From contig NC_134015.1 in NCBI RefSeq assembly GCF_040712315.1, positions 22,631,614 through 22,695,613 on the forward strand: a DNA stretch of 64,000 nucleotides. The letters run 5' to 3'. Positions 12,044 to 21,639 of this stretch are shown in pieces (within the stretch, counting starts at the first letter, position 1; each line of letters starts with the position of its first letter). The notes beneath the pieces are model-generated. The model did no database searches and was not told the DNA's origin. It saw nothing but the letters and a program-made list of their open reading frames with translations. The translations under genes and the position numbers were made by a program. Origin of the DNA: Castanea sativa. Its lineage: Eukaryota; Streptophyta; Magnoliopsida; Fagales; Fagaceae.

Positions 12044-12715
12044 AACTCTAACCCTAAACTCATATCCCTCATTTCTCTCTCAACTCAATCGCCTCTCTCA
12101 CCCTACCCTCACTGACTCAGACTCTCACTCTCACGCTCACGCTCTCGGTCACTCACATCTCATCGTCCCCTCACTGACTCTCACTCTCACTCACATCTCA
12201 TCCTCACCCTCCCTCTCATTCACTTACCGACCCACCCTCACCCTCGTGGTGGTTGCCGTTTGTCACGGAGGAGCATGAAATCCATAGATCGGAGCATGGG
12301 ATTGTTAGATCGGACAGAGATGTGGTCGTGTTGTTAGATCAAAGCACCGCCGATGGAGCTTTAGTGGTCTGAGTTCTTTTTTTTTTTTGGTTCATTCTTT
12401 TTTTGAGTTTATTTCATCTCTCAGTAGTTTTTGTTTTTGGGTATTTGTTTGAGGATTCAATCTGTATAGAATGTAATGCATGTGTGTATTTTGTGTTGGT
12501 TTAGTTGACTATAGCGCCTAAGATAACTTCAAAAATGTGAATAGGAGTTGATGTTTGTGTTAATGTAAAAATTGATCCATTAAGGGAATTTTATTTCTTC
12601 TATTTTTTGTGTTTATTTATTATTTATTTTCTGTCTAAGAATCTCATTTCAGTAAGACTGATAACAATGATGATTGATTTGTGTTGCTGTTTGTGTTTGG
12701 GTTTTATACAAATAT

Positions 12716-12725
12716 ATATATATAT

Positions 12726-12780
<55 letters not shown>

Positions 12781-12782
12781 TA
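12716..12782. repeat. (TTTA)n microsatellite
   Basis: About fifteen TTTA units follow a short (TA)n. Reading frames through it encode only FIYL repeats and are not genes. Confidence 0.9.
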
Positions 12783-13090
12783 TAAGATTGGGTTGGATTG
12801 GGCCACGGATTAAGCCCAGAAGTGGCTGGATGAGGCCCACGGAGACCCGACTAGCCAAGTTTGGGGCTAAAAAAAAGACTTGTTTATTAAACGGGCCGGG
12901 TCCGAGTAATAGGGGAGGACCCGCGGGTCGGGTCTGAGTTTCAAAACACCCTACCTAAACCCGACCCGTTGCCATTCCTATTTATTGTTTCTTCAAAAAA
13001 CATCTCAATGCTCTGTGCCTCTGCCTATAGATGAATAACGTCTCTTAGAAAACTCCAAATCTTAACAAAGTGTTGGTTTAGGATTAATTT

Positions 13091-13318
13091 TTATATTTTA
13101 ATAGATATAGATTGAAGAGGATTAATGCTAGACATTACCGCATGAACAACAAAATCTTCTATGCAAATAGCTTCCTTAAATCCTAGCGTATACAGTTTCT
13201 TGAAAGCAATAGCAGTTGATGGCTCACAATAGTAAGAGCTAGCCTTGTTTTTGATCGTCCCCAGCAACGATTTCCAGCCCCTTTGTCCTTCTTTTGCTTG
13301 ATTTTGATGAGAAGTCAT
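13091..13318 (-). pseudogene. Possible captured gene fragment, unidentified
   Basis: A 75-codon open stretch inside the long-TIR element, reading MTSHQNQAKEGQRGWKSLLG at its start and continuing with a non-repetitive, protein-like composition (SSYYCEPSTAIAFKKLYTLG, then FKEAICIEDFVVHAV). It does not resemble transposase, and I do not recognise the family. Its first codons lie in the inverted-repeat arm. It could be a captured exon or a chance open frame. Confidence 0.3.
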
Positions 13319-13513
13319 TTATGAGATTGGGGTGAGAAGTTTGAGAGATCTAAACTGTGAAGCCATTGGGTTTTCTCATGGGTCAGGCAAAAAGGAGGAA
13401 GAAGAAAGAAAGACGTGCACAATTTTAACGCCGTTTGCTTCTTCTTTTTTTAATTTGACAGGTGGTTTAATTTTAAGAAAAGAACTTAAGGTACTGTACT
13501 TAAGGTACTGTAT

Positions 13514-13839
13514 CAAAGCTTTACCCAAATATTGTTATATTGAAACTTCTCAATATAACATGTGCATTATAAAACCATTTGTCTAAAAAGTTATATATGG
13601 TATCAACTTTCAAATATCAAAAAAAAAAAATTAAGAGTTGCATAAGAGGAATGGATAATATTGAAATGAAGAGACTTTTGGCAATAGTGACATTGTTTAT
13701 TATAGTTGTATCTGTTGCAATGAAAGCCAATGATCTTCTCTCTCCCTCTGTTCTTCCCCTTTCACCTCACAATATGGTTGTAGCTTCACATATTGATATG
13801 GAGAAGTTTAAAAGATAAAGAAGAGTGCATCAAATATTG
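13514..13839. other. AT-rich spacer, no supported gene
   Basis: The short frames seen here have no recognisable motif. No repeat boundary was found. Confidence 0.4.
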
Positions 13840-14003
13840 TGGGTTCTAGTTAGCTCAATTAGTAAAGTCTCTGATGGTTGTATAAGAGATTTGGAATTCA
13901 ATCCCGCCTACACCAAAAACTGATTGGTGTCTTGGTCTGATGATAAAGAGCAATCATCAGGAGCGGACGTCATAGGTTGAAATTCTGTCTCAAAAAAAAA
14001 AAA
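13840..14003 (+). mobile_element. tRNA-derived SINE-like element
   Basis: Begins GGTTCTAGTTAGCTCAATTA, which fits a Pol III A box. About 45 bp later comes GGAATTCAATCCC, which fits a B box (GRTTCRANTCC). The element ends in a run of 13 A residues near 13990-14003. This A box - B box - poly(A) layout is that of plant SINEs. Flanking target duplications could not be confirmed. Confidence 0.55.
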
Positions 14004-14374
14004 ATTCTTGCGCAGACTTTGATAACAACAAAGAACATGTAATTTGTGTGACCATATGTACCGTGGTACTTTGCGAGGATCGGATTTTTCAAGAATGGCG
14101 TGCCAAAGATCGTGAAAATTATAAAAGAAAAGCAAAAAAGGACTTGGTTTACGCAATTATTTGGGATGACAAGTTAATAACAGCCATTTATTAGTTTCAT
14201 TGGCTATAATTTGGTAAAATTATTATTATTATTATTTAGAAACTAGTGAAATTATTTAGGACTAAACTTTTTGCTCATGTAAACGTGGGTCTTATTATAG
14301 AATAATTTCTATTTATATTATATCATTAAAATAAAACTTCGATTTTGAATAAAGGTTAATTATTGTTGCACACA

Positions 14375-14515
14375 ATTAATTACATACAATCGTATACACA
14401 ACTTGTGAAATCGTGTTTTCAAAACACGATTTTACTGTTATAACTAAATTCATGTTTTCAAAACTTGATTTTAACTTGTGTGCATTTACACAATGTGTGT
14501 GATAAGTGATAACCA
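14375..14515. repeat. Foldback repeat built on TGTTTTCAAAACA
   Basis: Two short palindromes (GTGTTTTCAAAACAC and ATGTTTTCAAAACTTG) are flanked by ACACAACTTGTG-like and CACACAATGTGTGTGA words, giving a potential compact hairpin. No coding capacity. Confidence 0.4.
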
Positions 14516-14729
14516 TTACACTTAATAAAATTGCTCATTTAGATTCAAAATTCTTATTTTGTCCCCTACATGTTTCATAATGACATGTAACCAATTGAAA
14601 AACCCATATTTTGACCCCCAAACAACCAATAAGCATATTAATTGATCAATTTTTGACTTATTCCAAACAAGTAGCCCACACAAGTATTTTATTTGCAGCT
14701 ATCTAAAAGCAATAACAATCAAACAGTAA

Positions 14730-16090
14730 AGGCACTTAAATTTGGTAAGGAAGTGGAAAACCATTGAAGCACTTGTTCAAAAAAGAGTAGGACAAGACAG
14801 CATCAGTTGGAGGTATCCTAAGTCAAACTACATGTGGCAGCAAGTCCTAGACATGGGCTAGTTACTTGGCAGTAACTGCTGTGACAGTTATTTCTGCGCA
14901 TATAGCCTAGGTTGTTGGGGTTGTCAACAGCAAAATGTGTATTTTGGCTTAGAGAATTTCGTGTGTATTCTCCAGGCTTCCTTTGTACTTGAATATTGAG
15001 TAATAAAATTTGGGTTTGGTGCCTTGTAAATACTGTATGTGCTGTGTGTGAGTGAATTCCCTTGATAATTCTGTTATGAGTGTTCCTATAGTGTGTGTGT
15101 GTGTAGTGTGTTGGCTAAGTCCACTATAGAAGACATAATATTACAATAACCTATACTTGCAAAACTTTGGCAATCTTAGACTCTCTATGTAACCTCAGCA
15201 AATGGCTCACTTGCCTTCCCACTGCAATGGCCCCAAAACTCTAGAATTCTTTTACATGCACTTTCTCTAGAAACTAACATCATTCTCAACAACCCTAAAC
15301 TCTAATGCCTCAAGGAACTCTCTAGAGGATTCTACCAATAAACTCACTGGTAGAGGTCTAGGTTTTCTATGTTTTAGATGAACATCTATGATGATACACA
15401 AAAATCGTCAGTGAACTGATTGTCCACGGGTGCTCCAATGGGGTACCTAAGGAACAAGAAAACCAAGAACCCGCAAAGAGTACCGGTGGAGTATTAGCCA
15501 AAGACTCTCCGAACATTAAATTGGTGAAAGAATAATCACCAAGAACTCAATAGTGTGAGAGCTAGGGATTTTCTGCATACTTTAGGCAAGAGGAGATTAG
15601 GTGCTTATATAGTGGTGTAAGATTGACTAGGATCCCATGGATATTGGATTTTTCCCTGTATGGAGGATACGGAGTTTAATGTCCCAAGATTTCGGGGTTT
15701 CCTTCCCATATTAGGATGATACGAGCGTGTAGAAGGGTCTTCGGACGCTTTATGCAAGTTATTGCCAAGTAGGGATTTATGAGTGGTGTACACGTAAAGG
15801 TTTATGGGACCCATGAATCAATTGTCGAGGTTAGGGGCATCAATTCGTCAGGCTTGCATCTTTGTCTGTCAGGTTCATCTGCCTTCTACGTGGGGTTTCT
15901 CAATAATTGTTGGTATGGTCCCACTTCCATCCATCGGCCTGGTCCCATGTTCATTTGTCAGCTCAAGTTGATATTCTCGCTCGTCGCCTACTCAAGTAGT
16001 TACTGATAGCACCTTTAGAGACGCTGGGTGGTTGCATTGTCAACGCCCATCCTTTTAAACCAGCATATTTTAAACCCTTATGGGCCCACT
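14730..16090. mobile_element. LTR-like retrotransposon remnants
   Basis: 14740-15120 has the look of a Copia LTR 3' half (long TTG-rich leader, AATATTGAGTAATAAAATTT polyadenylation-like segment, then a GT-rich tract). 15330-16090 looks like an LTR on the minus strand, ending near TTGTCAACGCCCATCC. No protein domain or target duplication was found, so both boundaries are approximate. Confidence 0.35.
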
Positions 16091-16626
16091 AGAGGGAGGT
16101 ACAGCCCGAAGGGCGACAAGTTTCAAAGACGTATGGTTGGACAAAAATACCTTTATCAATCTACGGTGTGTAAAACTGAAAAATAATCTCATGATTAAGG
16201 ACCATGGAGAGGAACTTCCAAAGAGAAATTTGGAAAAATGCCTCACAAGGAAAACATTTTAGGGAGAGAAATTTTGAACTATTTAGGATTAAGAATGTTT
16301 GTTCTCAATGTAATCTTGATATGGTATTGGTAACCTCTTTTCTCTCAATTACTGTCGAATTGTTGATTCTATATACAGAAATCATTACGTTATGTCGTCA
16401 AGCCCTCAAAGTCGAATTACTTTTTAAGCAAAAGTGCAAAACTGACCCTCTAACTTTCACCTTTTTTCATTTCAATCTTCTAACTTCCAGTTTTGTCAAT
16501 TTAGTCCTCTAACTTTCAGTTTTTTTCAATTCAGGACTCCATTACAACTCAGTTAGTGCTACTGTTAGAACCACTAAAACTCCATTACAAAGGAATTGCT
16601 AACTTGTATTATTGGTCATCAAAACG

Positions 16627-17529
16627 GCAAAAATGGGCAATTATCCATAGTTGCTGAAGAATATAGTTAGTAGTTACTGTTTACAAACTATGTTTTTTAC
16701 TAGCATCTCGAGTTTAAGAAACTCGATTTTGGGCTTAAAAATCGACTCTTTTAGGGTCGATTTTCACATCTGATGTGCGTCTGATGTGGCATTTTTTTCA
16801 CGTGGAGCCTACCTGGAAATCGAGTCTCTAAGACTCGATTTACAAGGCAAAAAAAATTAGTCTAACTCTCTTAACCTCTATTCTCGGAAACACACAACAT
16901 CCATCCACCACCACGAAGATCATGACTGAGCAAAACTCACCACAAAAAAAAAAAAAAAAAAATCCAGAGCAAGCCCAGATCCAGGTCGCGTCGCGCCCAG
17001 GTCGCGCGACCCAGGCCGCGGCGCAACCTGGGCGCGCGCGGCTTGGGCGCGACGCGGCCTGGGTCGCGCGCGTCATGGCCGCGACGCAGTCTGGGTCGCC
17101 GCTGTCGCGCGTGGCCTGGGCGCGATGCAGCCTGGGCTCGATGCGGCCTGGGTCGCGCGCGGCCTGAGTCTGTGGCGGAGATCAGCATGAAGAGGAAGAA
17201 AGGAACAAATGAAGTGGTAGTGAGGAAGAAAGAAGCAGATGGAGATGTAATGAGGATAGAGATGTGAAACGTAGAAAAAATAAGGAGGAAAAGCAGAAAG
17301 GTTTAGGATGTAAATCGAGTCTTAGAGACTCGATTTCCAAGTAGTTGTCACGTGGAAAAAATGTCACACCAGACAGAATTAGACCATAAAAATCGACCAT
17401 CAAAGACTCGATTTTGTAGGCCCAAAATCGAGTCTTTTAGACTCGAGATGCTAATAAAAAATATAGTTTGTAATCAGTAACTACTAACTATATAGTTGGA
17501 AAATTATGGTTAATTTGCTATTTTCGCCC
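16627..17529. mobile_element. Mutator-like element with GC-rich core (copy 2), nested
   Basis: A 903-bp element of the same family as 7282-8302: the arms share ACTAGCATCTCGAGT, ACTCGATTTTGGGC and AATCGAGTC palindromes, plus a GC-rich core (16980-17170) of GCGCGACCCAGGC-type words, here in the opposite orientation. It is flanked by the near-perfect 9-bp duplication ATCAAAACG / ATCGAAACG (16618-16626 and 17530-17538). It sits inside the SOSEKI-bearing Pack-MULE, so it is the younger of the two. The open frames in the GC-rich part are compositional artefacts. Confidence 0.85.
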
Positions 17530-17607
17530 ATCGAAACGGTAGCACTCACTTACTATCTAAGTCGTTCGATCTAATTACTTTGCTACTTTCAGTTTCATAT
17601 CTGATTT

Positions 17608-18165
17608 TGTTTTCAGATTCAGGAGCTACAAAAACGGCTTCATTTGGCACGACTTATCAGAGAACGATTTCATATACCCAGCTCATGGCCAAGAATACGT
17701 TCTCAAAGGCTCAGAGTTTTATAAACTCAATCTTAGCCCTAAGCTCCACGAAACAATTACGCCTACGACGTCTTTATCTTCGTCAAGATCTCTGAGGCCA
17801 CCACCCCGAAGACAAACAAGTCCAGCTAGGATTCGGATTTTCCGACAATGATAATGCGACGAAGGAACCAGTCATGGAGCTTGATCAATCTCCACAAGTA
17901 CAAGGTCTACAAGGTTGAGTCTTCTTCCAGCGAGTCCGCAGGAAAAGCCGCTACTGACACATCGACTCAGATAGAGGACAAGCGAAGGAGATGCAGACCA
18001 GCCAGAGCAAAAGAAATCGAAGAAGATGAAGAAGAAGACGAGCAAGTTCGCGAAGAGAAAAGTCAACGCGAAATGCGCCATGGTCAAAGTACGGAGCTGA
18101 GTAGGGACGAGATTTCGCCTCCGCCATCAGATTCAAGCCCTAAAACCCTAGAATCATTAATGAAA
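17608..18165 (+). pseudogene. Captured SOSEKI (DUF966) fragment
   Basis: After an intron-like 3' end (TTTTGTTTTCAG near 17616) the sequence reads FRSYKNGFIWHDLSENDFIY followed by PAHGQEYVLKGSEF. This is the conserved 'YKNGFVWHDL...PAHGNEYVLKGSE' block at the end of the N-terminal DIX-like domain of plant SOSEKI polarity proteins. Further on, in another frame (about 17925-18160), comes ESSSSESAGKAATDTSTQIE, DKRRRCRPAR, an acidic stretch, and ELSRDEISPPPSDSSPKTLE + SLMKANGRL, which matches the C-terminal SOSEKI motif before the basic tail. At least one frameshift lies between the two blocks and there is no start codon region, so it is a non-functional copy. The donor gene is not in the window. 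Confidence 0.8.
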
Positions 18166-18397
18166 GCTAATGGACGGTTGGTGATTTGCCAGCCTAGCAC
18201 TAATATATATCTAATGTTGCTAAGTTGTAACGGAGTTTTAGTGGTTCTAACAGCAGCACTAACTGAGTTGTAACGGAGTCCTAAATTGACAAAAATTGAA
18301 AGTTAGAAGACTGAATTGACAAAACTGAAAGTTCAAAAACTAAAATAAAAAAAGGTGAAAGTTAGAGGGTCAGTTTTGCATTTTTGCCTACTTTTTA

Positions 18398-21300
18398 TCA
18401 CAATTTCACTCAAGCAAACTTAGAAGGACAATATTGTTGTACCAATCTCAAATGGGCATTTCTCACTAATTTCAAATCAAAATTGGTTAAATTGGTGTTC
18501 ATTATAAATCAATGGATCTATACTTTCCAATGAAACAAGTTTCACTCAAAAAGACATTCTGGTATAAAAAGAAATGAGCAAAAGATCATCATCATACTTA
18601 AACAGATGATAAGATCGTCATCTTTGAGTAGCATTTATACTTTCCAATGAAAAAAGTTTCAATGATTTTTTTTTTTTTTTTTTGAGGTGCAAAAAGATAT
18701 TCTAGTGTAAAAAATATGAGTAAAAGATCATCAACTCATCATACTTAAGCAGATGATAACCCTGTCATCTTTAAGCAGCTTCTGAACTCAACTCTAACAC
18801 ATTTCTATTTATACAACCTAAATTTAATGTGTTTTGATTCTTTTGAAACTAGGATTTTCCAACACATCCATGAACCCAAAGAAACCCCCTTTTCATCAAT
18901 TCTATGACAAAACATCACAATACAACGACTAAATGAAATACAAAGTAACCCTATAAACCACAAATAAAACTTAGAACTACTTTCTATTACACAAGACCTA
19001 AAACCCATCTTCTTGTTAAAGGTTGCTAGTGGTGGTGCAAAAAAAGTAATTTCAGTGGATAAATTCAAATTAGAATCAATAACAACTAACCATCTATGAT
19101 TTGTTATATGGACATAACACTTTTCACTAAAAAAAATTGATATAAACAGACATTAAACTTTAAGTACAAAAAGGACTACTATAAAAATAATTATAAAAAA
19201 AAAAAACATCAAACCTTTAAACACAATTCCAAACAAATAAAACATTTCCAAACCCTTTTTCTATTAGGAAAATAAGGTTTGAACGAGAAGAAGAATAAAA
19301 AATATTGGTTTTGAGGAATAATGAATCGTTGCCTACAATAATTGTCCTAAATCAAAATAGAGTTTGTTATCAGGTTCCAAGCAAATTGTCCCAAGGATGC
19401 AATAAAAGTCTAAACTCTACCGATAGCATCTTAATTAAGAATTCCGGCATTTCCTTGTACAATTTTTCTATAATAAAAAACTGAATATAGATTGTTCTTT
19501 TTCGAGGATAAATTTCACCGTTATAACAAGGGTTGAGAATTTGAACCATAAACATCTCTTTTATAAACACCAAGAAGTACTGGTTGAGCTACAAAGCTCT
19601 TAACTTGAATATAATTATTTAAATGAAAAATCAAGAGACACCCATAAAAAAGTAAAATTGAAATGCCACATTTGAAAAAATCACAACTTTCAAAACATTG
19701 TTAAAATTGTTACTAGGCATTAGAAGAAATCAACCTTCACTGAAGGCATACTTCTATGCATAATTCTGTAAAGTTTGAAGCATCAAATTGTTTCTTTCAA
19801 CTCTTGAGAAAATTGCCTTTCGATTGAGAAAATTGCTTTTTTGCTTGAGCAAGATGTTAAGCAAATCTGAAATACCTTACAAAAAGCTTGCATGTCATTG
19901 CAAAATATCTTGCACGAGAGAGAACATATAACTGCCACTTCTCTCAAACGAACTTCTGACATAAATTTTGCTCGTATGATATATTAAAGTGAAATTTCAA
20001 AGAAGAATTCAAATTAGATTCTAATTGCATCCCAAAATATCTTTAATTAGATGCAAGTATTTTCAGATTTTAAATGGACTTCAAGTTTGAGCCAAGTGTC
20101 AAAACATCTTTAATTTCGTAGTAGTTATCTTTACATGTAGATTCATGAATCTAAATTTAAAAAACAAAAAAAAATTAAAAATTTTTATATGTATCACTTT
20201 GAATGTGTAATAACCTATTAAAAATATTTTGAATCCACCTAACACGTTCTATTTTAATCATATTTGAAACCAATTCCAATCAATTTAAAACAAATCCAGA
20301 TTTTCTTACCAAAAAAAAAAAAATTATTAGTTCAAATATAAATTTTAATAATAAAAAAATCCATATTCTAACAAATTGGTTATTCGTATCTCATTAAAAA
20401 AAAAAAATTAAAACATGAAGTAAATTTATTGCATCGGGATGAAAGAAACTTAAGAAGTAATAAAAATATTTTCTTTTCTTTTTTTTCTCTAAAATAAAAA
20501 CAATTTGTTTACTTCACATTATATCCTTGCAGGGCTTTTTAAAGAGTTGACAATAACATAAGCGAAATCCACAATGTTTTGACAATATTTTCATAACAAA
20601 GTCTAAGTACCAAATTGTTATTGACGGTTACTAGTGGGTATAAATTTAATTTCAGTGGTACTCAACCTAGAAAAAATAACAACTTACCGCTTAAAATTTA
20701 TTGACTACAAAGCTCTAAGTAAGTAGCAAGATTAATATGCACTTCATTTCGTTTATTTTTATACATACCCATAAGAACGCACTCAATGTTGAGAAGATAA
20801 CATTTTAGAGGGACCTCTAATTGAGTAGGTAATATAACACATAAGGACACCAAAAATCCCAAAAGTTTAAGCTTATAAGTTTGGATCCAATTATATTATA
20901 TTAACCCCACATTCTTCTCATTATTATCAAATGTAAGATTTATTCACAAGTGTATACCTTAATATTGGGTATAACCCCATGCTGGTGCTACTTCCTATTT
21001 ATCTACTAATTTGTTTGTAAGAGTAGAAAATTTTCCCACAAAAATGAAAAGAGAGTTTACGAAACCAAAAATAAAATGAAAAGAAGAAGGCAAGAAAAGA
21101 GTTGAAAGAGACAGTGAAAAGGAAGAAAAGCAAATGTCTCTCTAATCTGCTAACTAGGGACAGACGGGTTTACAAATTAGGCAACCCATGATTGGAGGTC
21201 AACCATAGGGCCCATCCAGAATCTTTTGCATTGAAAGGCACTACAGAATCGAAATGTAAGTTACAGCATCATTGTTGAGAAGCAAACAACTTCCCAACAT

Positions 21301-21639
21301 ATTGGGGGACCAAATGAAGATCATCATGTACCACAATTTAAGGGTCAGGTCCCCAGATCACCCTTCAAAGAATACGTTAGTGGAAACCAAATTTTTGCCT
21401 CAACAAGATTAGTTACACAAATAATCCCCACTTAATCCCCTTCCGGTTTGTTTGTACAGAATCCAATAGATAAATCACTATCAACTAACTACTTGCCGGA
21501 TATATATGACCCTTCAAATCCTCTTCCAGAGGAACAAAACTGGGTATGCTGCAAGTTTTTTCAACAGATGCAGAATCGCATATATCTCTGAACAATTCCA
21601 ACATTTGTCGAAAGAGTTGCAAACAAATGCATGAAGTTT
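18398..21639. other. AT-rich intergenic DNA, no supported gene
   Basis: Includes a partial direct repeat around 18530-18740 (two copies of TTTCCAATGAAA.AAGTTTCA and AAAAGATCATCA...ACTTAA(A/G)CAGATGATAA) and long A/T runs. About 21480-21639 is the likely 3' UTR of the GH17 gene. I see no other gene. Confidence 0.5.

Larger units (their letters stand above)
11789..12980. mobile_element. Non-autonomous hAT element nested in the long-TIR element
   Basis: A 1192-bp element with terminal inverted repeats TAGGGATGGCAA / TTGCCATTCCTA and an exact 8-bp target-site duplication TTTATTGT (11781-11788 and 12981-12988), diagnostic of hAT. The subterminal regions repeat GGGTTCGGGT / ACCCGACCC words. The interior holds a CT-rich segment, a long (AT)n microsatellite (11975-12040) and a (TTTA)n microsatellite (12716-12782). 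No transposase is present. Confidence 0.9.
11434..13513. mobile_element. Non-autonomous long-TIR (MULE-like) element, host of a nested hAT
   Basis: The ends form inverted repeats of nearly 200 bp: left GATACAGTACCTTAGGTTCC, right end complementary to GATACAGTACCTTAAG, and both arms then share GCCACCTGTCAAATTAAA, GCAAACGGCGTTAAAA and AGATCTCTCAAACT. The right arm repeats its outermost 15 bp. The flanking 9-mers are only roughly similar (GAATGCTTA and AAAGCTTTA), so the insertion is old or the boundary is off by a few bases. The interior left after removing the nested hAT (11789-12980) includes an open stretch on the minus strand (13091-13318) that may be captured host sequence. Confidence 0.65.
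16427..18388. mobile_element. Pack-MULE carrying a SOSEKI (DUF966) gene fragment
   Basis: A 1962-bp element including a nested insertion. Its terminal inverted repeats of roughly 150 bp begin AGCAAAAGTGCAAAACTGAC on the left and, on the complement of the right end, GGCAAAAATGCAAAACTGAC. The exact 9-bp target-site duplication TACTTTTTA lies at 16418-16426 and 18389-18397. Both arms share GGACTCCNTTACAACTCAGT and GTTAGAACCACTAAAACTCC. The cargo at about 17608-18160 is derived from a SOSEKI gene (see separate entry). No transposase is present. A second MULE (16627-17529) has inserted into the left part. This is the classic structure of a gene-capturing Mutator-like element. Confidence 0.88.

Noticed and set aside
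12607..12937. Hydrophobic frames reading FIYL repeats
   Set aside because: Produced by the (TTTA)n microsatellite.
16840..17188. Overlapping Arg/Ala-rich frames
   Set aside because: Same GC-rich core in the second family copy; compositional artefacts.
17848..18273. A 141-codon frame as an independent gene
   Set aside because: It is the C-terminal SOSEKI cargo out of frame with the upstream block and ends in the element's TIR.
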